Translations under genes and position numbers: made by a program | Shown: in pieces, positions 17,049 to 26,477 of the stretch | Layout of the letters: each line of letters opens with the position of its first letter | Numbering within the stretch: position 1 is the first letter of the stretch | Assembly: GCF_029589495.1 (NCBI RefSeq) | Contig: NZ_JAAIVF010000002.1 | Coordinates: 62,001 to 126,000 of the forward strand | Source: Speluncibacter jeojiensis | GTDB taxonomy: Bacteria; Actinomycetota; Actinomycetes; Mycobacteriales; Mycobacteriaceae | Reading direction: 5' to 3' | DNA: 64,000 nt | Notes under the pieces: model-generated | What the model was told of the DNA's origin: nothing | Seen by the model: only the letters and a program-made list of their open reading frames with translations | The model's database searches: none

Positions 17049-18449
17049 CTAGAAGTTGATCATGTGACCGGCCAGGCCGTGGATGGCTTCCTGCAGCGCC
17101 TCCGACAGCGTCGGGTGCGTGTGCACGTTGCGGGCCAGCTCGTTGACCGTGAGGTCCCACTTCTGCGCGAGCGTGAGCTCCGGCAACAGCTCGGACACGT
17201 CGGGGCCGATCAGGTGCCCGCCGACGAGCTCGCCGTGCGTCTTGTCCGCGATCAGCTTGACGAAGCCGTTCGGGTCGCCGAGGCCGTGCGCCTTGCCGTT
17301 GGCGGTGAACGGGAAGGTCGCGACCTTCACGTCGTAGCCCTCGGCGCGGGCCTGCTCCTCGGTCAGCCCGAAGCTGGCGACCTGCGGCTGGCAGAACGTC
17401 GCGCGCGGCATCATCCGGTAGTCGCCCAGTTCCAGCGTCTCCGCGCCGGCGATCGTCTCGGCCGCCACCACGGCCATCGCCTCGGCGACGTGCGCGAGCA
17501 TGAGCTTGGCGGTGCAGTCGCCGATCGCGTAGACGTTCGGGACGTTGGTGCGCATGCGCTCATCGACGCGAATGGCCCCGCGCTCGAGCTCGACACCGGT
17601 GTTCTCCAACCCGAAGCCGGACACGTTGGGCGCGAAGCCCACCGACTGCAGCACCTTGTCGACCACCACGGTCTCGACCGCGCCGGACTTGTTGTCCTTG
17701 ATCGCGACGGTGACCTTGGCGCCGTCGTCCTCGATGGTCTGCACCGCGGCGCCGGTCTTGATCGTCACGCCGAGCTTCTTGTACGCCTTCGCGATCTCCT
17801 TGGAGACGTCGGCGTCCTCGTTGGGCAGTGCACGGTCGAGGAACTCGACGATCGTCACGTCCACGCCGTAGTTCTTCAGGACGTAGCCGAACTCCATGCC
17901 GATCGCACCGGCGCCGACGATGAGGATCGAGCCGGGAAGGTCGCGGGTGAGGATCTGCTCCTCGTAGGTGACGACGTTCTTGCTCAGCGACGTCCCGGGC
18001 AGCAGCTTGGTGGTGCTGCCGGTCGCGATGATGACGTTGTCGAACGTGACGGTCTCGGTGCCGCCGGCACCGAGCGCCACCTGCAGGGTGTGCGCGTCGA
18101 CGAAGCTTCCGCGTCCGTCGTACTCGGTGATCTTGTTCTTCTTCATCAGGAAGTGCACGCCCTTGACGCGCCCGTCCGCGACCTTGCGGCTGCGGTCGAA
18201 CGCCGCCCCGAAGTCGAAGCTCGCCTCGCCGGAGATGCCGAAGGTCTTGGCTTCCTTGGTGAAGATGTGCGCCAGTTCGGCGTTGCGCAAGAGCGCCTTC
18301 GAGGGGATGCAGCCCACGTTCAGGCAGACACCACCCCAGTACTTCTCTTCGATGATGGCGGTACTCAGTCCCAGCTGGGCAGCCCGGATCGCGGCAACAT
18401 ACCCACCTGGGCCGGCACCGAGGACAACGACGTCATAGTGTGCGGCCAC
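17049..18449 (-). CDS. lpd: Dihydrolipoamide dehydrogenase
   Basis: The E3 flavoprotein reoxidises dihydrolipoamide in the pyruvate and 2-oxoglutarate dehydrogenase complexes, with FAD and NAD. It has 466 residues. The FAD fingerprint [10 protein letters not shown] is near residue 10, the redox disulfide is [13 protein letters not shown], the NAD fold is [12 protein letters not shown], and the C-terminal [13 protein letters not shown] carries the His-Glu catalytic pair. The start is GTG at 18449. The M. tuberculosis homologue LpdC (Rv0462) also lies close to ramB and icl1, and there it additionally serves a peroxynitrite reductase. Confidence 0.96.
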   Translation of the reverse strand: MAAHYDVVVLGAGPGGYVAAIRAAQLGLSTAIIEEKYWGGVCLNVGCIPSKALLRNAELAHIFTKEAKTFGISGEASFDFGAAFDRSRKVADGRVKGVHFLMKKNKITEYDGRGSFVDAHTLQVALGAGGTETVTFDNVIIATGSTTKLLPGTSLSKNVVTYEEQILTRDLPGSILIVGAGAIGMEFGYVLKNYGVDVTIVEFLDRALPNEDADVSKEIAKAYKKLGVTIKTGAAVQTIEDDGAKVTVAIKDNKSGAVETVVVDKVLQSVGFAPNVSGFGLENTGVELERGAIRVDERMRTNVPNVYAIGDCTAKLMLAHVAEAMAVVAAETIAGAETLELGDYRMMPRATFCQPQVASFGLTEEQARAEGYDVKVATFPFTANGKAHGLGDPNGFVKLIADKTHGELVGGHLIGPDVSELLPELTLAQKWDLTVNELARNVHTHPTLSEALQEAIHGLAGHMINF

Positions 18450-18518
18450 AAGCCCCGAGCGTAGACCTGCCGCCGGGCACTGTCCCTGCTCGGTACCGTT
18501 ACCCGCCGGTAACCACGA

Positions 18519-19100
18519 TCAGCCGAGCACGAGCACACTCACACCGATGCCGATCAGTACCACCGGCAGCAGCACGCGGTCCCAACGCGCCAGCGCCCGG
18601 GCCACCGGTGCACGCCCCGCAACGAGGATGCCGAGCCCGCACCAGACGCCCACGAGCACTAGGAACACGGCCGCGTATCCGGCGATGTCGAGCGCCGGTC
18701 CGGAGCCGAACACCGGGATGTACACGCTCAGGTTGTCGCCACCGTTGGCCAGCGTCACCGCCGCGACCGTCCACACCCCCGGACGGCTGCGGACCAGCCC
18801 GCCGCCGTCGAGCACCGCGCCCGCCGTCCGCCACTCGCGCCAGACCAGCCGCAGCCCCAACACGAGCGGGAGCAACCCCGCGAATCGGACGGCGCCGCCG
18901 GGGAGCATGCCGATCCCCAGCCCGCCCACCGCCGCGACCACGAGGATCCCGAGGAAGCCCAGGTACTGCCCGACGACGATCCGCAACTGCGCGGGCGGTT
19001 GTCCGACCGCGCGCCCGAAGAACAGTGCCAACACCACCAGGTCGTCGATGTTGGTCACGACGAACATGCCGAAGGCCCGCCCGATCAGCGCCAGATGCAC
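18519..19100 (-). CDS. CadD-family cadmium resistance-type transporter
   Basis: A 193-residue integral membrane protein with five or six hydrophobic helices. The family repeats are visible as VTNIDDLVVLALFF near the N-terminus and TLANGGDNLSVYIPVF in the second half, which fits the internally duplicated CadD fold. The start GTG at 19100 has GGAGGG 6 bases upstream. It is divergent from the S9 peptidase with about 40 bases between starts. The real substrate (Cd2+ or another cation) cannot be told. Confidence 0.82.
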   Translation of the reverse strand: MHLALIGRAFGMFVVTNIDDLVVLALFFGRAVGQPPAQLRIVVGQYLGFLGILVVAAVGGLGIGMLPGGAVRFAGLLPLVLGLRLVWREWRTAGAVLDGGGLVRSRPGVWTVAAVTLANGGDNLSVYIPVFGSGPALDIAGYAAVFLVLVGVWCGLGILVAGRAPVARALARWDRVLLPVVLIGIGVSVLVLG

Positions 19101-19126
19101 CTGCCACCCTCCGCCACCCGACCCTG

Positions 19127-19132
19127 CACAAT
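19127..19132 (+). promoter_or_regulatory. Proposed -10 element giving a leaderless peptidase mRNA
   Basis: CACAAT ends 7 bases before the ATG at 19140, so transcription would begin at or next to the start codon. The same TGCACAAT string stands 6 bases before the ATG of moeA (28275). Confidence 0.4.
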
Positions 19133-19139
19133 GTGCATC

Positions 19140-21221
19140 ATGGCAGGCGAAAGCGGCGTCGACGCCGGCAATCTCGATCCCGAACACGATCCGTACCTGT
19201 GGCTCGAGGAGGTCACCGGCGACCGCGCGATGCAGTGGGTGCGCGCCCAAAACGACCGCACCTGCACCGAACTCACCGCGACCGCCGAATTCACGAGCCT
19301 GCAGGCCGACCTGCTCGAGGTCCTCGACACCGATGCCCGGATCCCCTACGTGCGCCGGCGCGGCACGTACCTCTACAACTTCTGGCGCGATGGCGACCAC
19401 GTTCGCGGCATCTGGCGCCGCACCACCCTCGAGTCCTATCGCACCGAGACGCCGGTGTGGGACGTGCTGATCGACCTGGACGCACTCGCCGACCGTGAGG
19501 GCGAGAACTGGGTGTGGAAGGGCGCCAACGTGCTCCGCCCCGGCTACGAGCTGGCCCTGGTCACCCTGTCCCGCGGCGGCGCCGATGCCGCTGTCGTGCG
19601 CGAGTTCGATCTGCGCACAAGGGAGTTCATCGGAGTCGATCGCGGCGGCTTCGCCCTGCCGGAGGCCAAGTCGGACGTCGGCTGGATCGACTCCGACACG
19701 ATCTATGTGGGCACCGACTTCGGACCGGGCTCGCTGACCGACTCGGGCTATCCGAGGGTGATCCGACGCTGGAGCCGTGGCACCGACCTGGCCGAGGCAC
19801 CGACGGTGTTCGAGTGCAAACCGGAGGACGTCGCCGCGTCCGGCTGGTTCGACCCCACCCCGGGCTTCGAGCGAAGCTTCGTCGAGCGCGCCGTCGACTT
19901 CTACAACGCGCAGCGCTGGCTGCTCACCGACGACGGCGACCGGGTGCGCATCGACACCCCCGAGGACGCGGAGATCTCCGTCCGCAAGCAGTGGCTGCTG
20001 GTGTTCACCCGCTCACCGTGGACCGTGGCGGGCACCGAGCATCCCCCGGGCACGCTGCTGGCCGCGGACTTCGAGGAGTATCTGGCCGGAGCCCGCGACC
20101 TGACTGTGGTGTTCGCACCCGATGAGCACACCAGCCTCGAGACCTACGCGTGGACGGCCGACCACCTGGTGCTGGTGACGCTGCACGACGTCCAGACCGG
20201 GCTGCGCATCGTCAACCCCGGCACCTGGACAACGCGGCCGTTCGAGGGGCTGCCCCGCGCCGCCACGATCGAGATCACCGGTACCGACCCGGATCGCAGC
20301 AACGAGCTGTTCCTCTCCGCGAGCGGATTCACCCAGCCGTCGACGCTGCTACGCGGCTGCATCGACGCGGACGACCTCGCGGAGCAGCCGCAGCCGATCA
20401 AGCGCGCACCCGCCTTCTTCGACGCCGCCGATCTCGACGTCACCCAGAACTTCGCCACCTCCGCGGACGGCACCGCTGTGCCGTACTTCGTGGTCCGGCG
20501 TGCAGGGGTGCCGGCAGGTCCGACGCTGCTGTACGGCTACGGCGGGTTCGAGATCTCGCTGACCCCGTCCTACAGCGGGATCAACGGTCGCGCCTGGCTC
20601 GCCCGGGGCGGCACCTATGTCGTCGCGAACATCCGCGGCGGCGGCGAGTACGGGCCGGCCTGGCACACCCAGGTGCTGCGCGCGGGCCGGCACAAGGTGC
20701 ACGAGGACTTCGCGGCGGTCGCGCGGGATCTCGTCGCGCGGGGGGTGACCACACCCGAGCAACTCGGTGCGCAGGGCGGCAGCAACGGCGGGCTGCTCAT
20801 GGGCATCATGGTCACGAGATACCCGGAGCTGTTCGGGGCCATCGTGTGCCAGGTCCCGCTGCTCGACATGTACCGGTACCCGCAGTTGCCGGCCGGCGCA
20901 TCGTGGATTGCCGAGTACGGCGATCCGTCCGATCCGGATGAGTGGGCGTTCATCCGCGAGTACTCGCCGTACCAGAACGCGCGCGCCGACCGCACCTACC
21001 CGCCGATCCTGATCACCACCTCTACCCGCGACGACCGGGTGCACCCGGGCCACGCCCGCAAGATGGCCGCGCGACTACAGGAGCAGGGTCACCCGACCTG
21101 GTACCACGAGAACATCGAGGGCGGCCACGGCGGCGCCGCGGACAACAGCCAGCAGGCGTTCAAGTCCGCGCTCGCCTACGAGTTCCTGTGGCGCCACCTG
21201 GGCGGCGGCGCGGACAACTAG
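19140..21221 (+). CDS. Prolyl oligopeptidase family (S9) serine peptidase
   Basis: A 693-residue peptidase with the S9A layout. An N-terminal beta-propeller starts at DPYLWLEEVTGDRAMQWV and is followed by a C-terminal alpha/beta-hydrolase domain. The nucleophile is in QGGSNGGLLMG near residue 545, the aspartate in STRDDRVHPGHA and the histidine in EGGHGG. There is no signal peptide, so it is cytosolic. ATG 19140 is preferred, with ATG 19131 (MCIMAG) as an alternative. A strong terminator follows at 21233. The homologue I recall in M. tuberculosis is Rv0457c, in the same neighbourhood. Confidence 0.92.
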   Translation: MAGESGVDAGNLDPEHDPYLWLEEVTGDRAMQWVRAQNDRTCTELTATAEFTSLQADLLEVLDTDARIPYVRRRGTYLYNFWRDGDHVRGIWRRTTLESYRTETPVWDVLIDLDALADREGENWVWKGANVLRPGYELALVTLSRGGADAAVVREFDLRTREFIGVDRGGFALPEAKSDVGWIDSDTIYVGTDFGPGSLTDSGYPRVIRRWSRGTDLAEAPTVFECKPEDVAASGWFDPTPGFERSFVERAVDFYNAQRWLLTDDGDRVRIDTPEDAEISVRKQWLLVFTRSPWTVAGTEHPPGTLLAADFEEYLAGARDLTVVFAPDEHTSLETYAWTADHLVLVTLHDVQTGLRIVNPGTWTTRPFEGLPRAATIEITGTDPDRSNELFLSASGFTQPSTLLRGCIDADDLAEQPQPIKRAPAFFDAADLDVTQNFATSADGTAVPYFVVRRAGVPAGPTLLYGYGGFEISLTPSYSGINGRAWLARGGTYVVANIRGGGEYGPAWHTQVLRAGRHKVHEDFAAVARDLVARGVTTPEQLGAQGGSNGGLLMGIMVTRYPELFGAIVCQVPLLDMYRYPQLPAGASWIAEYGDPSDPDEWAFIREYSPYQNARADRTYPPILITTSTRDDRVHPGHARKMAARLQEQGHPTWYHENIEGGHGGAADNSQQAFKSALAYEFLWRHLGGGADN

Positions 21222-21232
21222 TCGGTGGTCGG

Positions 21233-21282
21233 CGTTCTGATCGATGCCCGGGCCCTCACCGAACCGGGCATCGATCAGAACG
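21233..21282. terminator. Bidirectional hairpin terminator between peptidase and microprotein C
   Basis: Nineteen-base perfect arms 21233-21251 and 21264-21282 flank a 12-base loop. It starts 12 bases after the peptidase stop and ends 10 bases before the end of the convergent microprotein gene, so it fits both. Confidence 0.85.
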
Positions 21283-21291
21283 TGAAACCCG

Positions 21292-21417
21292 TCAGAACGT
21301 GAAGCCCAGCGCGTCCTTGATCGCCCAGAACGCGTTGATCAGCGGCACCGTAAGGTCGGAGGATCCCCCGGAGGATCCGTTGCTCGACCCGTTCTCCGCC
21401 GCACTCACCGGCGCCAT
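21292..21417 (-). CDS. 41-residue microprotein (C)
   Basis: It begins MAPVSAAENGSSNGSSGGSS, a Ser/Gly/Asn-rich head, and ends in a hydrophobic helix with aromatic residues (LINAFWAIKDALGFTF). There is no signal peptide. The start ATG at 21417 has GGGAG 6 bases upstream. A candidate -10 (TAGAGT) is at 21478-21483 and a perfect 9-bp hairpin (21440-21458) lies in the predicted leader. A perfect terminator follows the stop. The polar, serine-rich end and the membrane-active end are in the opposite order to microprotein D. A mycomembrane peptide is a reasonable guess. Confidence 0.7.
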   Translation of the reverse strand: MAPVSAAENGSSNGSSGGSSDLTVPLINAFWAIKDALGFTF

Positions 21418-21439
21418 GCGCTACTCCCATCACCTTTTC

Positions 21440-21483
21440 GTCGACACGCCGTGTCGACCACATCAAACTCGCCCGTCACTCTA
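21440..21483 (-). promoter_or_regulatory. Promoter -10 and leader hairpin of microprotein C
   Basis: TAGAGT on the minus strand (21483-21478) is a good -10. Downstream of it GTCGACACG-C-CGTGTCGAC (21440-21458) is a perfect inverted repeat that would fold in the mRNA leader about 22 bases before the start codon. It may stabilise the message, or may be a protein-binding site. Confidence 0.45.
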
Positions 21484-21528
21484 GTACCATTTCGGGCCCT
21501 CCGGACAGCCCCGGCTGCCCGAACACAC

Positions 21529-21564
21529 CTCGGGGCCTGCACGCGTGCGCGTGCAGGCCCCGAG
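21529..21564 (-). terminator. Hairpin terminator after microprotein D
   Basis: Sixteen-base perfect arms (21529-21544 and 21549-21564) close on a GTGC loop, 24 bases past the stop of the gene at 21589-21714. Confidence 0.8.
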
Positions 21565-21588
21565 AAGGTGCGTGGGCGACCCCGTCGG

Positions 21589-21714
21589 CTAGGCGGATCC
21601 GGTACCGCTGGTGCCACCGGTCGCGCCGCCGGTGCCCGTCGACCCGAATCCCGAGAGGGCGGTGAACAGGGTGCCGAGAGAGGTGAAGATGGTGCCGAAG
21701 CTGGACGAGGACAT
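21589..21714 (-). CDS. 41-residue microprotein (D)
   Basis: It begins MSSSSFGTIFTSLGTLFTAL, a Ser/Thr-dotted amphipathic stretch with regular phenylalanine and leucine spacing, and ends in a Gly/Thr/Ser tail (GGATGGTSGTGSA). There is no signal peptide. The start ATG at 21714 has AGGAG about 7 bases upstream. A strong terminator follows. The Gly-Thr tail recalls the (GT)n tail of the microprotein at 58758. It lies between an S9 peptidase and mycoloyltransferase sequences near groEL2. Corynebacterial porH and porA also lie near groEL2. Confidence 0.75.
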   Translation of the reverse strand: MSSSSFGTIFTSLGTLFTALSGFGSTGTGGATGGTSGTGSA

Positions 21715-21841
21715 GAGGTCTCCTAGAAGGATGCGTCTGGATTTCTCTGCACCATCCCTGCTAGGCGGTGCACCACCATTTCTACCCAGCCGCGCACCGC
21801 TTCGCAGTCCCCTCGGGCCTGTTTCAGACCATCCGCCCCGT

Positions 21842-21863
21842 TTTCTGTGAACGTTCACAGAAA
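21842..21863. promoter_or_regulatory. Perfect 22-bp palindrome upstream of microprotein D
   Basis: The half-site is TTTCTGTGAAC, followed at once by its exact complement. Its core is TGTGA-N4-TCACA, the same as at 5832-5845. It lies about 130 bases before the start of the D gene and about 63 bases past the end of a mycoloyltransferase relic. It could be an operator for D. Confidence 0.55.
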
Positions 21864-21925
21864 CGCTGTCACCAGCGCGGATTCCGCGTACAGGGCGCTC
21901 CCGACACCCGATCGGGGCCGGCGCT

Positions 21926-22120
21926 TCAGGCTCCGATCGACGCGCCGATCATCGGCCACGCCTTGTGCAGCGCGTCCTGCCGGTACCCCCACGAGTGGGT
22001 GCCGGTCGGGGTGAAGTCGAAGGTCGCCGGGATGCGGAGCGCGTCCAATCGGGTGGCCAGATCGTGCGTGCACTGATCCGTCGCCGCCTCGATCACCCCG
22101 CCGACGATGATCTGGTCCAG
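21926..22120 (-). pseudogene. 3' relic of an antigen-85-type mycoloyltransferase gene
   Basis: About 64 codons read as the C-terminal part of the family: QIIVGGVIEAATDQCTHDLA, then FDFTPTGTHSWGYRQDAL and KAWPMIGASIGA, followed by a stop. The matching part of the intact gene at 22383 reads NQIIVGGVIEAAVNQCTHEL. A TGA stands directly before the first preserved codon, and no signal peptide, nucleophile motif or start is present. Inside the relic the WGYWQDD of the family has become WGYRQDA. It is a truncated copy, left by a deletion or recombination. Confidence 0.85.
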
Positions 22121-22275
22121 TCAACTCCTGAAAGCAGGTCTGGAAGGTTCGCGGATGCGGTCCGGGACCAGGCGGACGGCGAGGAACTGACCGCGTCGAT
22201 CGCCATGATCGAGTTCATCAGCGGCAGCAGATTGATCATGCCGAGCAGGCCACCGCCCGCACCGCCAGGCCTCAC
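22093..22275 (-). CDS. Doubtful 48- to 60-residue open frame joined to the mycoloyltransferase relic (E)
   Basis: The frame opens with GTG at 22275, or ATG at 22239 giving MINLLPLMNSIMAIDAVSSS, and runs out of frame into the mycoloyltransferase relic. The hydrophobic, serine-dotted opening is in the style of the neighbouring microproteins. There is no clear ribosome binding site, and the frame starts 7 bases after a terminator hairpin. It may be the 5' part of a former microprotein gene fused by the same deletion that truncated the transferase. Expression is doubtful. Confidence 0.3.
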   Translation of the reverse strand: MRPGGAGGGLLGMINLLPLMNSIMAIDAVSSSPSAWSRTASANLPDLLSGVDWTRSSSAG

Positions 22276-22281
22276 CTACGA

Positions 22282-22314
22282 CGAGGACCCGCGCACGGTG
22301 TGCGCGGGTCCTCG
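22282..22314 (-). terminator. Hairpin terminator after the mycoloyltransferase at 22383
   Basis: Fifteen-base perfect arms 22282-22296 and 22300-22314 with a 3-base loop, 69 bases past the stop codon. Confidence 0.75.
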
Positions 22315-22382
22315 CTGCGACGGGTGTCGTCCGGTGCCGGATGCCCCGGCTCTCAGACGTCCGGGCGTCCGATGCTCACGTG

Positions 22383-23462
22383 TCAGATGTTCATCGACTT
22401 GGCGATCATCGGCCACGACTGGTGCAGGTCGTCCTGCCAGTATCCCCACGAGTGGGTGCCGGTCGGCTTGAAGTCGAAGTGAGCCGGGATCTGCAGCTTC
22501 GCCATCTTGGTGGCGAGTTCGTGCGTGCACTGGTTCACCGCGGCCTCGATGACACCGCCGACGATGATCTGGTTGGCCAGCGTCGGCACACTGCCGTTGA
22601 TGCCGGGGCCGTTCAGGTTGTCGTGCGGCCCGGGCAGCCCGCTACCCGAGGTGATCCACAGCGCGATGTTCTTGCCCTTGAGCTTGTCGATGTTGACGTA
22701 GGCGTCGTTCGCCTTCCAGTCCGGCCCGCCGACCGGTCCCCACATGTTGGTGACGTCGCCGCCGCCGCGGCTGGCCACGACCAGCTTGACGTAGTCCTGG
22801 CCGGGCTGGGTGCTGGTCTCGGCGCAACCGCTGTAGGCGCCCACCGACTTGTACAGGTCCGGGGCGTGCTCGGCGAGCGAGAGAACCGACGAGCCGGACA
22901 TCGACAGCGCGGCGATCGAGTTGACGCCGTTGGTGTTCAGCGCCGAGTTCACGATCGACGGCGCCTCCTCGGTCAGGAACGTCGTCCACATGTTCTTGCC
23001 GAGGACCGGGTCCGTCTTCTGCCAGTCGGTGTAGTAGCTGAACGCGCCGCCCACCGGGGTGACCACGTTGACGTTCTTGTCCTTGAAGAAGTTGACGATG
23101 TCGGTCTGCGCCTGCCAGGTCGCCGAGTCCTCGCCGCCGCCCGCGCCGTTGAGCAGGTACAGGGTCGGCCGCGGCGCGCTGGTGTCGGCCGGGGTGATCA
23201 CCTCGAGCTGGATGATCTTCTCCATCGCGGCCGAGTAGACGTAGAGGTTCATCTGCCGGCCGTCGACCTGCTGCACCTGCTGCAGGTAGGAACCGTCGGA
23301 CGACTTGACCGCCCGAGCCTGGACGGTGGCGGCCGTGTCCGCGGTGACCGGGTCGGCGGATGCGGTGTAGCCGGCGCCGAGCAGCGGAAGGACCACGATC
23401 GCGGCGGCAGCGGCTGCGCGTGCCGACAACCTCGACATCGTCCTGGTCTTCTTCCGTGGCAT
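22383..23462 (-). CDS. Secreted antigen-85-type mycoloyltransferase (third intact copy)
   Basis: A mycolyl transferase of 359 residues, exported by a signal peptide (ARAAAAAAIVVLPLLGAGYTASA). Family segments include LLNGAGGGEDSATWQAQTD, SYYTDWQKTD and THSWGYWQDDLHQSWPMI. The nucleophile region is IAALSMSGSS near residue 186, where relatives have G-x-S-x-(A/G); the leading glycine is alanine here. The start ATG at 23462 has GGTGAG upstream, and a candidate -10 TATAAC lies at 23526-23531 on the minus strand. The gap up to the groEL2 terminator holds no other gene. It is a likely partner of the adjacent microproteins, as a protein or glycan mycoloyl transferase. Confidence 0.92.
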   Translation of the reverse strand: MPRKKTRTMSRLSARAAAAAAIVVLPLLGAGYTASADPVTADTAATVQARAVKSSDGSYLQQVQQVDGRQMNLYVYSAAMEKIIQLEVITPADTSAPRPTLYLLNGAGGGEDSATWQAQTDIVNFFKDKNVNVVTPVGGAFSYYTDWQKTDPVLGKNMWTTFLTEEAPSIVNSALNTNGVNSIAALSMSGSSVLSLAEHAPDLYKSVGAYSGCAETSTQPGQDYVKLVVASRGGGDVTNMWGPVGGPDWKANDAYVNIDKLKGKNIALWITSGSGLPGPHDNLNGPGINGSVPTLANQIIVGGVIEAAVNQCTHELATKMAKLQIPAHFDFKPTGTHSWGYWQDDLHQSWPMIAKSMNI

Positions 23463-23744
23463 CCGTCGTCTCACCTTCGTCTTTGCCCGCGGGTCGCAGG
23501 CATTCTCGTCGAATCGATCACAGCAGTTATACCCGACCGACCTGAATGGGTCGTTCAGACGACTCGGGGTCGGCAGACGGGCCGCGCGCACGACCTACCC
23601 GAGGCGTGCACACAAACGGCCCGTCCAGTGCATCGCACCACGACACCCCCGGTGTTACGTCAGGTTCGGGACGATGTTCAGACGATGCACAGACCCGGTC
23701 ATGGCCGGGCACAAGGCCGGGGCCCCGAACGAGGCCGGAACCGA

Positions 23745-23780
23745 GGAAGCCCGGGACACCGTGCGGTGCCCCGGGCTTCC
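23745..23780 (-). terminator. Hairpin terminator after groEL2
   Basis: Sixteen-base arms 23745-23760 and 23765-23780 pair with one mismatch, 35 bases past the groEL2 stop. Confidence 0.7.
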
Positions 23781-23814
23781 CGGTTACCTGAGCTCAGGCG
23801 TTCCGATCGTCAGA

Positions 23815-25524
<1,710 letters not shown>

Positions 25525-25582
25525 TCAGTGCCCGCGACGGACGACCAGGGGTGTCGATGGACCCGGTCTCACCGTCCCGACC

Positions 25583-25607
25583 TGGCACTCAGCTGTTGCG
25601 AGTGCCA
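25583..25607. promoter_or_regulatory. CIRCE operator 1 of groEL2
   Basis: TGGCACTC-N9-GAGTGCCA, an inverted repeat with the 9-base spacer of HrcA operators. It lies about 145 bases before the groEL2 start. Confidence 0.85.
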
Positions 25608-25617
25608 AGTGCCATTT

Positions 25618-25644
25618 TTAGCACTCAGGTCGGTCGAGTGCAAG
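25618..25644. promoter_or_regulatory. CIRCE operator 2 of groEL2
   Basis: TTAGCACTC-N9-GAGTGCAAG matches the full HrcA consensus TTAGCACTC-N9-GAGTGCTAA at all but two positions. It begins 10 bases after the first element. Confidence 0.8.
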
Positions 25645-25667
25645 GTTCCGGGAGGCTGCACCGGCAC

Positions 25668-26456
25668 TCAGCCGGCGAGGCTCTCGAGCAGCGTCGGCAG
25701 GTCCGCGACCGAGTCGATCACGTGGTCCGGCGCCACTCCCGCCCGTGCGAGGGTCTGCTGCCGGAACTTGCCGGTCCGCACCAGCACGCCGGTGTACCCC
25801 ACACGCTGCGCGGCAAGCACGTCCGAGTGCAGGTCGTCGCCGATCATCACGAGCCGGTGCGGGCTCACCCCGATCGATGCGGCGGCGGTGACGAACCCCG
25901 CGGCCGACGGCTTCCCGACCGCGGTGATCTTCGTGTTCGCGGCCTGCTCCATCCCCGGCAGGTACACGCCGGTGTCGATCCGCAGCCCGTCGGCCGTCGC
26001 CCAGGTCAGGCCCCGGTGCATCGCGACCACCGGCACGCCGTCGAGCATCAACGCGACCACCCGGCTCAGCGCCAGGTGGGTGAACTCCGGTCCGGCGCCA
26101 CCGAGTACCACCACGTCCGGCCTGGCGCCGTCCTCGACCGTCTCGACGGACCCGAGGTCATCGCCGATGTCGCCGCTGTTGAGCAGCAGGCAGCGCGCCC
26201 CGGGATGGTTGCCGCGCAGATACTCGGCGGTGAGCCGGGCGGCGGTGACGATCTCGTCGGGCGTGACGGGGATCCCGCAGCCGGCGAGCATGGCCGCGAT
26301 GTCCGCGCGCGACCGCGAGGTGGTGTTGGTCAGGAAGACGCGTCGCAGGCCCCGCTCCCGGACCGTCTCGACCGCCCGGTCCGCGCCGGCGATGGCCCGG
26401 CCCGACGTGGTCAGGACGCCGTCGATGTCGAACACGACCCCGTCGATGCGCGCCAT
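25668..26456 (-). CDS. HAD-superfamily IIA phosphatase (NagD-like)
   Basis: A 262-residue cytosolic phosphohydrolase. The catalytic DxDGV is at residues 9-13 (VFDIDGVLT), motif II is FLTNTTSRSR, the lysine is in AVGKPSAAGF, and the acidic motif is MIGDDLHSDVLAA. This is the IIA cap type of NagD/PGP phosphatases. The start ATG at 26456 comes shortly after the stop of the EthD-like gene at 26478 on the same strand. The substrate is unknown. Confidence 0.9.
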   Translation of the reverse strand: MARIDGVVFDIDGVLTTSGRAIAGADRAVETVRERGLRRVFLTNTTSRSRADIAAMLAGCGIPVTPDEIVTAARLTAEYLRGNHPGARCLLLNSGDIGDDLGSVETVEDGARPDVVVLGGAGPEFTHLALSRVVALMLDGVPVVAMHRGLTWATADGLRIDTGVYLPGMEQAANTKITAVGKPSAAGFVTAAASIGVSPHRLVMIGDDLHSDVLAAQRVGYTGVLVRTGKFRQQTLARAGVAPDHVIDSVADLPTLLESLAG

Positions 26457-26477
26457 CGGTCGAGCCTAACTCCGGTC

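Noticed and set aside
18498..18513. GTTACC-CGCC-GGTAAC hairpin between lpd and the CadD-like gene as a terminator
   Set aside because: The stem is only 6 bp and lies upstream of lpd in its promoter region. An operator or chance is as likely.
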